The notes: generated by a model from the sequence alone, not told the origin. Numbered from the stretch's first letter, positions 11,031 through 19,573 are shown. The stretch is DNA of 64,000 nt from Noviluteimonas sp052115395 (GCA_052115395.1 JBFRGO010000003.1); one strand, 5' to 3'. Translations and numbers: made by a program.

Positions 11031-11402
11031 TTACTTCTTCGCTTCTTCCTTGGCTTCGGTCTTGGCTTCGGTCGCGGCGGCTTCGGCCGAACCGGCGACG
11101 TCCTTGGCCGTTTCGGCGGTCGCGGCGGCGGCGTTGCTGGCGGCGGTCGCGGCGGCGTCGGTGGCGTTGGTCACGGCGGCGCCGGTTTCGGCGGCGGCTT
11201 CACCGGTGGCGGCGGCAGCGGCGTCGACGCCTTCAGCGGCGGCGGTACCGGCGGCGTCGGCAGCCTGGGCGGCCTGGTCGCCGGCAGCGGCGGTGGCGTC
11301 GGCGGCCTGGGCGGCTTCGGCCTGGGCGGTCGGGGTGTCGTTCTTGCAGGCGGCGAGAGCGAGGACGCCGGCGGCGAGGAGGACAACGAGCTTCGTGTTC
11401 AT
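11031..11402 (-). CDS. Ala-rich lipoprotein (first of two neighbours)
   Basis: A 123-residue predicted lipoprotein. Its signal MNTKLVVLLAAGVLALAAC ends in a lipobox (LAAC, Cys19), followed by a low-complexity Ala/Thr/Glu/Asp region and a Lys/Glu-rich tail (KTEAKEEAKK). The pattern suggests an outer-membrane-anchored periplasmic rod or coiled helix. The downstream neighbour in the opposite direction of travel (11623-12015) has the same architecture. The upstream frame extends 16 codons further, but the signal peptide fixes the start. No enzymatic motif is present. Antisense frames over this repetitive Ala codon run are artefacts. Confidence 0.85.
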   Translation of the reverse strand: MNTKLVVLLAAGVLALAACKNDTPTAQAEAAQAADATAAAGDQAAQAADAAGTAAAEGVDAAAAATGEAAAETGAAVTNATDAAATAASNAAAATAETAKDVAGSAEAAATEAKTEAKEEAKK

Positions 11403-11524
11403 GGAATCTCTCCTGAGGAGTTGTCTGAAGGATGCTAACGGGTCAGGCAACGCCAGTGCGCGCGGCAGTCCGGTCGCGTTTCGGCCGGCTTCATTCGTTC
11501 ACTGACTACGACTGCGTGTTCGGT

Positions 11525-11556
11525 AAAGAAAAGGCCGCCGGCGAACCGGCGGCCTT
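11525..11556 (-). terminator. Rho-independent terminator after the second Ala-rich lipoprotein gene
   Basis: An 11-bp perfect stem (AAGGCCGCCGG with its complement) around a four-base loop, followed on the minus strand by TTCTTTA. It lies about 65 bases past the stop of the gene at 11623-12015. Confidence 0.8.
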
Positions 11557-11622
11557 CGCATTGTAACCACAATTCAGCCCCGTGAAGGCCTGCGTGAATG
11601 GGGTCTACGACGTGTCGCCCGA

Positions 11623-12015
11623 TTACTTCTTGGCCGGGGTCTTGGCGTCGTTGTTGGTCTTCGCATCGGCAGCGGCCGCGGCTTCTTCAGCCGAGTCCTG
11701 CGCCTGCGCAGCGGCGTCGGCCGAATTCTCGGCGGCGTCGGCGGCGTCGTCGGCGCCCGTGGCCGTCGGGTTGGCGGCAGCAGCGTCGGCCTGGGTGGCA
11801 GCGGCGTCGGCGGCGGCGGCGGCGGTGTCGGCAGCGGCCTGCGCGGAGTCGGCAGCCGTGGCGTCGCCCGTGGCGGCGGCGTTGTCGGCAGCCTGCTGGG
11901 CTTCACCGGAAGCCTTCTGGGCTTCGGCGGCGGAGTCGGCAGCCTGCTGGGAGTTCGTGCACGCGGCCAGGGCAAGGCCCATAGCCATGGCAAGCAAAGC
12001 CTTATTGATGGACAT
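11623..12015 (-). CDS. Ala-rich lipoprotein (second of two neighbours)
   Basis: A 130-residue predicted lipoprotein with signal MSINKALLAMAMGLALAAC (lipobox LAAC, Cys19). The rest is Ala-rich with regularly spaced Asp, Gln, Glu and Thr and ends KTPAKK. It shares composition and layout with the lipoprotein at 11031-11402, so the two are either paralogues or examples of convergent low complexity. Each has its own hairpin terminator, so they are separate transcription units. The helical Ala-rich chain recalls Lpp-like or Ala-rich periplasmic spacers, but no specific family is claimed. Confidence 0.83.
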   Translation of the reverse strand: MSINKALLAMAMGLALAACTNSQQAADSAAEAQKASGEAQQAADNAAATGDATAADSAQAAADTAAAAADAAATQADAAAANPTATGADDAADAAENSADAAAQAQDSAEEAAAAADAKTNNDAKTPAKK

Positions 12016-12135
12016 GTCGTTCTTCCTCGTCGTTAGGATGGCAACGCGCTTCTGCGCGCCAATATCAATCTCAACCGGCGGTTGTCGCGTGTCAAGTGTC
12101 TTGGCCGGAACCTTTCAGCTTCGTCGTTACGCTCT

Positions 12136-13311
12136 TCACGCAAGCTCGATGGCGATGGCGGTCGCTTCGCCGCCACCGATGCACAACGCCGCCACGCCAC
12201 GCTTGCCGCCGCGCGCTTTCAACGCGTGCAACAGCGTGACGATCAGGCGGGCGCCACTTGCACCGATCGGATGACCGAGCGCAACCGCGCCGCCGTTGAC
12301 GTTCAATTTTTCGTGCGGGATGCCGAGCTCGCGCATCGGCGCCATCGCCACGCACGCGAACGCTTCGTTGACTTCGAACAGGTCCACCTCCTCGGCCTTC
12401 CAGCCCGCTTTCCCAAGCACGTTCGCGATCGCAGTCACCGGCGCGGTGGTGAACCACTCCGGCGCTTGCGAATGCGTAGCGTGCGCGACGATGCGTGCGA
12501 GCGGCGTGAGGCCCCGTTTAACGGCTTCTTCAGACGACATCAGCACCGTTGCGGCGGCGCCGTCGTTGATCGAAGAGGAGCTCGCGGCGGTGATCGTGCC
12601 GTCTTTCTTGAACGCAGGTTTAAGCGTGGGGATTTTCGTGATGTCGCACTTGCCGGGCTGTTCGTCGGTGTCGATCGTGACATCGCCCTTGCGACCGGCG
12701 ACGACGACGGGGACGATTTCATTCTTGAACGCGCCCGACTGCACGGCGCCCTGCGCGCGACGCACGCTCTCGGCCGCGTACGCATCCTGCTCTTCGCGCG
12801 TGAAGTTGTATTTGCCGACGCAGGTTTCGCCGAACACGCCCATCGCCTGGCCGTCGTAGGGATTGACCAGGCCGTCGGTCTGCATGTGGTCGAGCATCGT
12901 GACCGCACCGAACTTGGTGCCCGTGCGCGAACCATTGAGCAGGTGCGGCGCGTTGGTCATCGACTCCATGCCGCCGGCGACGACGACGTTCGCCGAACCG
13001 GCCTTGATCAGGTCGTGGGCGAGCATCACCGCCTTCATGCCCGAGCCGCAGACCTTGTTGATGGTCATCGCGCCGGCGGAGGTGGGGATCTTCGCGCCGA
13101 TGGCGGCCTGGCGGGCCGGCGCCTGGCCGAGGCCGGCGGGGAGCACGCAGCCCATGATGACGTCGTCGACCTGGTCGGGCGCCACGCCCGCATGGTCGAG
13201 CGCGCCCGCGATGGCGGCGGTGCCGAGGGTCGTGGTGGGAACACCGGCGAACTGGCCCAGAAGGGCGCCGATGGCGGTGCGCTTGGCACCGACGATGACG
13301 ATGTCGGACAT
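12136..13311 (-). CDS. Acetyl-CoA C-acetyltransferase (thiolase)
   Basis: Thiolase that interconverts acetoacetyl-CoA and two acetyl-CoA. The 391-residue protein has the nucleophilic cysteine in NKVCGSGMKAV (Cys88), the NEAFA motif, the GHPIGASGAR histidine motif and the C-terminal catalytic cysteine in CIGGGEATA (Cys377). It sits between liuA and the lipoprotein genes, where it would process acetoacetyl-CoA from leucine degradation. Beta-oxidation 3-ketoacyl-CoA thiolases are related, but the short-chain (AtoB/PhaA-like) type fits the length and context. It is about 110 bp downstream of liuA on the same strand and may be co-transcribed. Confidence 0.92.
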   Translation of the reverse strand: MSDIVIVGAKRTAIGALLGQFAGVPTTTLGTAAIAGALDHAGVAPDQVDDVIMGCVLPAGLGQAPARQAAIGAKIPTSAGAMTINKVCGSGMKAVMLAHDLIKAGSANVVVAGGMESMTNAPHLLNGSRTGTKFGAVTMLDHMQTDGLVNPYDGQAMGVFGETCVGKYNFTREEQDAYAAESVRRAQGAVQSGAFKNEIVPVVVAGRKGDVTIDTDEQPGKCDITKIPTLKPAFKKDGTITAASSSSINDGAAATVLMSSEEAVKRGLTPLARIVAHATHSQAPEWFTTAPVTAIANVLGKAGWKAEEVDLFEVNEAFACVAMAPMRELGIPHEKLNVNGGAVALGHPIGASGARLIVTLLHALKARGGKRGVAALCIGGGEATAIAIELA

Positions 13312-13423
13312 GAGTCGGTCTCGTGGAGGTCAGGCCGGCAAGATGGAGCCGGCACGATCCCGATTCTAGGTCCGTTTGTTGCGGTGCGGCAAACCTCATG
13401 GATTTGCCGCGCAAATCAGGGGC

Positions 13424-14584
13424 TTACGACTTCCCGTCGAACAGCTCGCGTCCGATCAGCATCCGGCGGATCTCGTTGGTGCCCGCGCCGATCGCATACA
13501 GCTTGGCGTCGCGCAGGATCCGCCCCGTCGCGTATTCGTTGATGTAGCCGTTGCCGCCGAGGGCCTGGATGGCCTCCAGGGCGACCTGCACCGCGGCGTC
13601 GGTGGCGTGCAACAGGCACGCGGCCGAATCGATGCGCGACTTGTGCCCCGCGTCGAAATCCCGCCCGACCTGGTAGGCTAACGCGCGCGAAGACTGCAGC
13701 GCCGTGTACATGTCCGCGATCTTCGCCTGCATGATCCCGAACGTACCGATCGGTGCATCGAACTGCTTGCGCTCGCGCACGTAGGGCAGGGCGATGTCCA
13801 TTGCGGCCTGCATCAAACCGATCGGACCACCGGTGAGCACCAAGCGCTCGGTATTCAACCCCGACATCAAGACCTTGACGCCCTTGTGCACTTCGCCGAG
13901 GACGTTTTCCTTCGGGATCTCGCAGTTCTGGAACACCAACTCGCAGGTGTTCGAACCACGCATGCCCAACTTGTCGAGCTTCTGCGCCGTGCTGAACCCC
14001 TTCATGCCCTTTTCGACGAGGAAGGCGGTCATGCACGCGCTGCCCGAATCCTTGCCGGCGGTGCGCATGTAGACGATCAACACATCGGCTTCGGGGCCGT
14101 TGGTGATCCACATCTTGTTGCCGTTGGCGACCCACACGTCGCCGCGCAGCTCGGCCCGGCACTGCATCGAACCGACGACGTCGGAACCGGCGCCCGGCTC
14201 GCTCATCGCCAGCGCGCCCTTGAATTCGCCGCTGCACAGCTTGGGCAGGTACTTCTCGCGCTGCGCCTGCGTGCCGTTGGCGTAGAGGTTGCTCACGCAC
14301 AGGTTGGAATGCGCGCCGTAGGACAGGCCGATCGAACCCGATGCGCGCGAGATCTCTTCCATCGCGACCAGGTGCGCGAGGAAGCCCATGTCGCTGCCGC
14401 CGAGTTCGCCCGGCACCGTCAGGCCGAGCAGGCCCATCTGGCCGAGCTTGGGCCACAGGTCCTGCGGGAAGACATTCTCTTCGTCGATCTTCGCCGCGCG
14501 CGGCGCGATTTCGGCGTCCGCGAAACGGCGGACCGTCTCGCGCAGTGCATCGATGTCTTCACCCAGCGAAAAAACGCGCATCAC
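13424..14584 (-). CDS. liuA: Isovaleryl-CoA dehydrogenase
   Basis: FAD-dependent acyl-CoA dehydrogenase that oxidises isovaleryl-CoA to 3-methylcrotonyl-CoA. The 386-residue chain shows the family segments: GELGGSDMGFL, ASGSIGLSYGAHSNLC, the flavin-binding AMSEPGAGSDVVGSM and NGNKMWITNGPEA, and the C-terminal QALGGNGYINEYATGR. Several acyl-CoA dehydrogenases look alike; the leucine cluster and the typical IVD GYINEY tail support this substrate. The start is one of two adjacent ATGs. A strong hairpin separates it from leucine dehydrogenase upstream, so its promoter should lie in the 20-odd bases after that hairpin or within readthrough RNA. Confidence 0.93.
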   Translation of the reverse strand: MMRVFSLGEDIDALRETVRRFADAEIAPRAAKIDEENVFPQDLWPKLGQMGLLGLTVPGELGGSDMGFLAHLVAMEEISRASGSIGLSYGAHSNLCVSNLYANGTQAQREKYLPKLCSGEFKGALAMSEPGAGSDVVGSMQCRAELRGDVWVANGNKMWITNGPEADVLIVYMRTAGKDSGSACMTAFLVEKGMKGFSTAQKLDKLGMRGSNTCELVFQNCEIPKENVLGEVHKGVKVLMSGLNTERLVLTGGPIGLMQAAMDIALPYVRERKQFDAPIGTFGIMQAKIADMYTALQSSRALAYQVGRDFDAGHKSRIDSAACLLHATDAAVQVALEAIQALGGNGYINEYATGRILRDAKLYAIGAGTNEIRRMLIGRELFDGKS

Positions 14585-14602
14585 GACTCCGGATTGCCTG
14601 TT

Positions 14603-14637
14603 TCGGAAAAGCAGAACGGGGCCGAAGCCCCGTTCTG
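14603..14637 (-). terminator. Rho-independent terminator with UUCG loop, after leucine dehydrogenase
   Basis: A perfect 11-bp stem (CAGAACGGGGC and its complement). On the minus strand the loop is TTCG closed by C-G, the extra-stable UUCG tetraloop, followed by CTTTTCC. It lies only 12 bases past the leucine dehydrogenase stop. Confidence 0.85.
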
Positions 14638-14648
14638 GAATCTACAAC

Positions 14649-15749
14649 TTAGTGACCGCGGATTCGACCCTGGAAGCGCGGCTGCGCACGGCCCAGCGGC
14701 AGCTTGAGCTTGCCGATCGCGCTGATGCGCTCTTCGGCGAGGCGGTCGGCGGCCTTGTAGGTCGGGATGCCGTCGCGGTCGCTGATTTCATAGATGCGCG
14801 CGAGGTTGTGATAGATCGTGCGCATCATGCGCATCGCGCGTTCGCGGTTGTAACCGTCGATCTCGAGCGACACGTTCATCACGCCGCCGGCGTTGACCGC
14901 GTAGTCGGGCGCGTAAACGATGCCGCGCTTTTCGACTTCGTCGCCGATCTGCGTGTTGGCCAGCTGGTTGTTGGCCGCACCGCAGATGACCTTGGCCTTC
15001 AGGCGAGGCAGGGTCTGCTCGTTCACGGTGGCGCCCAGCGCGCACGGCGAGTAGACATCGGCCGGCACGTCGTAGATCTCGTCCAGGCCCACGGCTTCGG
15101 CGCCGTATTCGCTGACGGCCTTGTCGACCAGCGCCTTGTTGATGTCGGTGACGAAGATCTTCGCGCCGCGCTCCTTGAGCAGCTTCACGAACTCCATGCC
15201 CACGTGGCCGAGGCCCTGCACGGCGTAGGAATACTTGCCGACTTCCTCGTCGCCGTACTTCTTGTTGAGCGTGGCCATCAGGCCCTGCAGCGTGCCGTAG
15301 GCGGTGAACGGCGAGGGGTCGCCCGAACCACCGTGCACCTGGTGCACGCCGGTGACGTACTCGGTCTCGCGGTAGACGTATTCCATGTCGTTGACGTCGA
15401 TGCCGACGTCTTCGGCCGTGATGTAACGGCCGCCGAGGGATTCGACGAACTGGCCGAAGGCGCGGAACAGCGCTTCGGACTTGTCCTTCGCCGGGTCGCC
15501 GATGATGACGGCCTTGCCGCCGCCGATGTTCAGGCCCGCCACCGCGTTCTTGTACGTCATGCCGCGCGAAAGGCGCAGGACGTCGTTGAGCGCGTCGGCC
15601 TCGGTCTTGTACGGCCACATGCGCGTGCCGCCCAGCGCGGGGCCGAGCACGGTGTTGTGGATCGCGATGATGGCCTTCAGGCCCGCATCCTTGTTGTGGC
15701 AGAACACGACCTGTTCGTGGCCGTAGGTATCGAGCGTTTCGAAAATCAT
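14649..15749 (-). CDS. ldh: Leucine dehydrogenase (Glu/Leu/Phe/Val dehydrogenase family)
   Basis: NAD-dependent oxidative deamination of leucine and other branched-chain amino acids to their keto acids, the entry to the pathway encoded downstream. The 366-residue protein has the substrate and catalytic lysine region RGMTYKNAVAGLNIGGGKAV (Lys67 and Lys79 by alignment with Bacillus leucine dehydrogenase) and a Rossmann glycine motif VQGLGHVGMEF. Phenylalanine or valine dehydrogenase activity cannot be excluded, but the liu cluster favours leucine. It is followed closely by a strong terminator, so it is probably monocistronic. Confidence 0.93.
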   Translation of the reverse strand: MIFETLDTYGHEQVVFCHNKDAGLKAIIAIHNTVLGPALGGTRMWPYKTEADALNDVLRLSRGMTYKNAVAGLNIGGGKAVIIGDPAKDKSEALFRAFGQFVESLGGRYITAEDVGIDVNDMEYVYRETEYVTGVHQVHGGSGDPSPFTAYGTLQGLMATLNKKYGDEEVGKYSYAVQGLGHVGMEFVKLLKERGAKIFVTDINKALVDKAVSEYGAEAVGLDEIYDVPADVYSPCALGATVNEQTLPRLKAKVICGAANNQLANTQIGDEVEKRGIVYAPDYAVNAGGVMNVSLEIDGYNRERAMRMMRTIYHNLARIYEISDRDGIPTYKAADRLAEERISAIGKLKLPLGRAQPRFQGRIRGH

Positions 15750-15955
15750 CGGGAGCTCCGGTCGGGCGCGCCTTCGATGCGCGGCATGCGCATCCCGGGA
15801 GCGTCGACAAGTCGAGGTAAGTCGTTGAGTACGTTGGCCGCTGCGGTCGTCGGGCGCGTGATGGCGCCCTCCGCAGGCGGCGCAGTCTACTCCAATCGCC
15901 CGGATCGGGCGTGTGTGGGGCCCGGACGTACGACGCCGTACGGGCCGCCGCCGAG

Positions 15956-17398
15956 CTAGCGCGACAGCGCGGCCTTCAAGGCCGCCAAGCGCGCCGTGAT
16001 CTCATCGGCATCGATCACCCCGTAGCCGAACACCACCGCCGGCGCCGCCAGGGGCGCCATCGCGTACTCGGCGATCGACTGCGCGCCCGGCGCGTGTTCG
16101 CGCATCAACTGGAAGAAGCGGTGCGCGTTGTCCGGATCCCGCAACCGCGCCGCCGTATGCATGCCCGCTTCCGACGGAATCGGATCGAGCCACTTGTCCA
16201 GCGACTCCAGCCCCGCGAACAAGGCCGCACGCCGCTCCGCATAAATCCCGCGCATCTTCCGCACGTGCCGCGCCATGTGCCCGTCGCGAATGAACTGCGC
16301 CAGCACCGTCTGCGTGATCGCGTCGCTGTGCGAATCGACGCACGTCTTTACCTGCGCCAACGGCCCACGCGCCCACGGCGGCGCGACGATGAAGCCCTTG
16401 CGCAAGGCCGGGAACAGACTCTTCGAAAACGTGCCGACATAGAACACGATCCCGTCGCGATCCAGCGTCTGCAACGCATCCAACGGACGGCCACCGAAGC
16501 GGAACTCCCCGTCGTAGTCGTCCTCGATGATCACCGCGTTGCGCGAGCGCGCGTAATCGAGCAAGGCCATCCGCCGCCGCAAGGACAGCGCGGCGCCTGT
16601 CGGCGATTGATGCGAGGGCGTAACCATCACGATGTCGACGTCGTTCTCGCCCAGGCATTCGACGCACAGCCCTTCGTCGTCGACGCGCATCGGCACCAGT
16701 TCCGCGCCGACCGCCGCGAACGCAGCGCGTAACGATGGATAACCCGGATTTTCGACGGCCACGCGCGTCTTCCCCGGCGTGACCAACAAGCGCGCCAACA
16801 GATCGAAGGCTTGCTGCGCGCCCGAAGTGACGATCACATCGTCGGCCGTGCACGCCACTGCACGCGCGAACGCCACGTGTTGCGCGATCGCCGAACGCAA
16901 GGGCAGCAAGCCTTCCGACGGCGCATAACGAAACGGTTGCTTCGAAAACACCTGCAACGCCTGCGCGGTCAACCTCCGCCACAACGCGTGCGGGAAATAC
17001 CGATGGTCGCCCACGCCCAGGCGGAAACTGCACTCCGGCAACTCGCGCACCGGCAGCGACGGCATGAAGGGCGTCCGCCAGAACGGCGCGAGCCGCGCAT
17101 CCTCCACCGGCAAGGGCGCATCGGGTTTGCGCATCGCCCGCCCGCGCACGTCGGCGACGATCGCCTTCGCGCCCGGCCGCGGCAACACGTAACCCTCGGC
17201 GACCAGCAAGTCGTACGCACCGACCACCGTGTTCCGCGCGATGCCCAGCTCGGTCGCCAGGGTGCGCGTGGAGGGCAGGGCAGCGCCTGCGGCCAGGCGC
17301 CCGTCGAGGATCGCCGCCCGCAGCTGCTGATGCAGCGAACCGGCCAGATGACCCGCTGACCCCGTCAAATCGGGGGCGAAGGGTAAAACTGGTTCCAT
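15956..17398 (-). CDS. MocR/PdxR-type transcription regulator (GntR wHTH + aminotransferase domain)
   Basis: A 480-residue regulator combining an N-terminal GntR winged helix (about residues 15-80; LHQQLRAAILDGRLAAGAALP and TRTLATELGIARNTVVGAYD) with a fold-type I aminotransferase domain. That domain carries the PLP lysine in VGTFSKSLFPALRKG and an upstream EDDYDGEFR. Such proteins use PLP or its adducts as effectors and usually control a divergent neighbour. Here it is divergent from the GST / beta-lactamase-fold / cupin operon, with about 80 bp and an inverted repeat between them. Effector and targets are unknown. Confidence 0.92.
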   Translation of the reverse strand: MEPVLPFAPDLTGSAGHLAGSLHQQLRAAILDGRLAAGAALPSTRTLATELGIARNTVVGAYDLLVAEGYVLPRPGAKAIVADVRGRAMRKPDAPLPVEDARLAPFWRTPFMPSLPVRELPECSFRLGVGDHRYFPHALWRRLTAQALQVFSKQPFRYAPSEGLLPLRSAIAQHVAFARAVACTADDVIVTSGAQQAFDLLARLLVTPGKTRVAVENPGYPSLRAAFAAVGAELVPMRVDDEGLCVECLGENDVDIVMVTPSHQSPTGAALSLRRRMALLDYARSRNAVIIEDDYDGEFRFGGRPLDALQTLDRDGIVFYVGTFSKSLFPALRKGFIVAPPWARGPLAQVKTCVDSHSDAITQTVLAQFIRDGHMARHVRKMRGIYAERRAALFAGLESLDKWLDPIPSEAGMHTAARLRDPDNAHRFFQLMREHAPGAQSIAEYAMAPLAAPAVVFGYGVIDADEITARLAALKAALSR

Positions 17399-17412
17399 GG
17401 AATCTCCCGGAA

Positions 17413-17433
17413 CTGGCCTGAACGGTGGGCCAG
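17413..17433. promoter_or_regulatory. Inverted repeat between mocR-type gene and GST operon
   Basis: CTGGCC and GGCCAG are separated by nine bases, within the roughly 80-bp divergent promoter region. It may be the regulator's operator, but MocR proteins often use direct repeats, so this is tentative. Confidence 0.4.
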
Positions 17434-17479
17434 ATTAGCGCGACCCTGTGCTCCGTAGGCACCCCCATCGGAGGACCCG

Positions 17480-18166
17480 ATGCTCGACCTGTATTACGCC
17501 AAGTCGCCGAACGGCATGAAGCTGCCGCTCTTCATGGAAGAACTCGCCGAACTTGGCGGACCGCTGCCCGCACACCGCTGGCACCTGGTGCGCCTCTCGC
17601 GCGGCGAGCAACACCAGCCCGCCTTCCTCGCCATCTCCCCCAACAACAAGATCCCCGCGATCGTCGACCACGCCCCCGCCGACGGCGGCGCACCGCTCCC
17701 GATCTTCGAATCGGCGGTGATCCTGGAATATCTCGCCGACAAGACCGGCCAACTGCTCGCACGCGACCCGCGCACGCGCATCGAAACCAAGCAGTGGTTG
17801 GTGTGGCAAGTCGCCGGCCTGGGCCCGATGGCCGGCCAGTCCGGTTGGTTCCGCACGCACGCGCAGCATCGCGATGCATATGCGATGGAGCGCTACACGA
17901 AGGAAACCCATCGCCTGTACGGCGTGCTCGACCGCCGCCTCGAAGAGCGCGAATTCATCGTCGACGCGTACTCCATCGCCGACATCGCCTGCTATCCCTG
18001 GATCGTTTCGCACTCCGGCCACGGCCAGAACCTCGACGACTTCCCGAACCTCAAACGCTGGTTCGAAGCCATCGGCGCACGCCCCGCGACCCAACGCGCC
18101 TTCGCCGATTACGTCGATGTCTACGCCCATCCCAAGTTCGCGCTCGACGACGAGGCCCTCGCATGA
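17480..18166 (+). CDS. Glutathione S-transferase, YfcG/YghU-like
   Basis: A 228-residue GST. The thioredoxin-like N-domain (MLDLYYAKSPNGMKLPLFM, with NNKIPAIVDH and the glutathione-binding FESAVILEYLAD) is followed by an all-helical C-domain (QVAGLGPMAGQSGWF, then YSIADIACYPWI). The LGPMAGQ segment is typical of the Nu-class YfcG/YghU disulfide-bond reductases. It is the first gene of a three-gene operon; its stop overlaps the next ATG by four bases (ATGA). Role in detoxification or thiol redox is inferred from the family. Confidence 0.9.
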   Translation: MLDLYYAKSPNGMKLPLFMEELAELGGPLPAHRWHLVRLSRGEQHQPAFLAISPNNKIPAIVDHAPADGGAPLPIFESAVILEYLADKTGQLLARDPRTRIETKQWLVWQVAGLGPMAGQSGWFRTHAQHRDAYAMERYTKETHRLYGVLDRRLEEREFIVDAYSIADIACYPWIVSHSGHGQNLDDFPNLKRWFEAIGARPATQRAFADYVDVYAHPKFALDDEALA

Positions 18167-18966
18167 GCACCGCCTGGATCTGCAACACCTGCGCCACGCA
18201 GTACGCACCGAGCGACGCGCCGCCGACACATTGCCCCGTGTGCGAAGACGACCGCCAGTACGTCGACTGGGAAGGCCAGCAATGGACCACCCACGAGACC
18301 CTGCAACGCGAACGCACCCTGCGCATCGCCGACGACGCCGGCCTGCTCGGCATCGACATGCCCGGTTACGCCATCCCGCAACGCGTGCTGCACCTGCGCA
18401 CCGACGGCGGCAACATCCTGTGGGAATCGCTGGGCATGGTCACCGATGAAGCCGTGCGCGCATTGCAGGCCGCCGGCGGCGTGGACTGCATCGTCATCTC
18501 GCACCCGCACTTCTATTCGTCGATGATCGAATGGAGCGAAGCGCTTGGCGGCGTTGGCATCCTGTTGCACGCGAACGACCGCGAATGGGTGCGCCGCCCG
18601 TCGAAGGCGATTCAATTCTGGAAAGGCGACACGCTCGCGCTTTCCGACGACGTCACGCTGATCAATGTCGGCGCGCATTTTCCCGGCAGCACTGCGCTGC
18701 ATTGGAAACGCGGGCCGCGCGGCGAAACCCTGTTCCCCGGCGATTCGCCGCATGTCACGCAGGATCGCAAGCAAGTCAGCTTCATGCACAGCGTGCCGAA
18801 CTTCACGCCGATGAAGCCGTCGGCCGTGCATCGCATGCGTTCGTTGCTCGAGCCGTTCGATTACCAGGACGTCTATGGCTTCTCGCGTGGCCGCAACATT
18901 CTCGGCAACGGGCGCGACGTCGTCGAAGCGTCGTTCGATCGGTTCTTCCATGTGGTGGCGGCATGA
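18163..18966 (+). CDS. Rubredoxin-like zinc ribbon + beta-lactamase-fold hydrolase
   Basis: A 267-residue protein starting MSTAWICNTCATQYA. It has an N-terminal zinc ribbon with two CxxC pairs (Cys7/10 and Cys24/27), then a metallo-beta-lactamase-like domain. The expected HxHxDH is degenerate here (ISHPHFYSSM keeps HxH but not DH), while later motifs GAHFPGSTALHW and FPGDSPHV retain a histidine and an aspartate. Metal loading is therefore uncertain. The ATG overlaps the GST stop, and its stop overlaps the cupin ATG. The family is widespread as an uncharacterised MBL-fold hydrolase; the substrate is not known. Confidence 0.86.
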   Translation: MSTAWICNTCATQYAPSDAPPTHCPVCEDDRQYVDWEGQQWTTHETLQRERTLRIADDAGLLGIDMPGYAIPQRVLHLRTDGGNILWESLGMVTDEAVRALQAAGGVDCIVISHPHFYSSMIEWSEALGGVGILLHANDREWVRRPSKAIQFWKGDTLALSDDVTLINVGAHFPGSTALHWKRGPRGETLFPGDSPHVTQDRKQVSFMHSVPNFTPMKPSAVHRMRSLLEPFDYQDVYGFSRGRNILGNGRDVVEASFDRFFHVVAA

Positions 18967-19448
18967 ACGCGTTCCTGCACGATGCGTTGCGTGGTGCGCT
19001 GCCTTCGCGTGCGGTGGCGACGGCGGATCTGCCGTGGGTGCCTGCGCAGGAAGATGGGAAGTGGTCGAAGCCGCTGCATTTCCTAGGGGATCGCGGCTTC
19101 GTCGAACTGTTGCGGATGTCGCCTGGAACCGTCATGCCGCTGCATCGGCATACCGGCGAAGTGCACGTGCATCAGCTCACTGGGCATCGTCAGTTGTGCA
19201 GCGGAGAGATCCTCGGGCCCGGCGACTATGTGCACGAGCCGGCGGGGAATGTCGACTGGTGGAAGGTGGTCGGCGACGAGGACATGGTGGCGTTTGTCGT
19301 CGTCACCGGCGAAGTGGAATTCATCGGGCCGGGTGGGGAAGTGCGGTCGGTTGCGAATGCCTGTACGCAACGTGCTGAGTACGTTCGGTATTGCCAGGAG
19401 CAGGGGATTCGGACACGCGACCTGGACTCGCTGGAGGTGCGCGGGTAA
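18963..19448 (+). CDS. Cupin protein resembling 2,4'-dihydroxyacetophenone dioxygenase family
   Basis: A 161-residue single-domain cupin. Motif 1 is PGTVMPLHRHTGEVHVHQLTG (His-rich metal site) and motif 2 is GPGDYVHEPAGNVDWWKV. The spacing and the PLHRHTG...YEP/HEPAG pattern resemble 2,4'-dihydroxyacetophenone dioxygenase-like and ChrR-like cupins, which bind a divalent metal. The gene overlaps the preceding stop by four bases and is the last gene of the operon. An oxygenase or sensor role is possible; the sequence alone does not decide. Confidence 0.85.
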   Translation: MNAFLHDALRGALPSRAVATADLPWVPAQEDGKWSKPLHFLGDRGFVELLRMSPGTVMPLHRHTGEVHVHQLTGHRQLCSGEILGPGDYVHEPAGNVDWWKVVGDEDMVAFVVVTGEVEFIGPGGEVRSVANACTQRAEYVRYCQEQGIRTRDLDSLEVRG

Positions 19449-19472
19449 AGCCCGCGCTCGAAACCGATCAGC

Positions 19473-19573
19473 GCGCCGCTGGGGCATCACCTTGCGGGTC
19501 GCTTCGATCAGTGGGCTTTCGCCCGAGCCGTCATCGGGGGCTGCAAAGCGAGCTTTGCAGGTAGCCGATCGTT
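19473..19573 (-). repeat. Dispersed three-hairpin element, copy A (lacks the 49-bp palindrome)
   Basis: Reverse-orientation copy. Hairpin 1 (CTGCAAAGC paired arms, 19541-19560) and hairpin 2 (GGGC-GAAA-GCCC) are present, as is the GATCGAAGCGACCCGCAAGG segment. Where other copies have the 49-bp palindrome, this copy joins CCCCAG directly to CGGCGCGC, so the palindrome and its TTCGGG flank are absent. It lies between the cupin gene and an exported-protein gene, both on the plus strand. Confidence 0.85.

Noticed and set aside
11171..11993. Pro-rich and Ser/Val-rich frames over the Ala-rich lipoprotein genes
   Set aside because: They are alternative-frame readings of repetitive GCG/GCC codons; the lipoprotein signals and terminators fit only the minus-strand genes.
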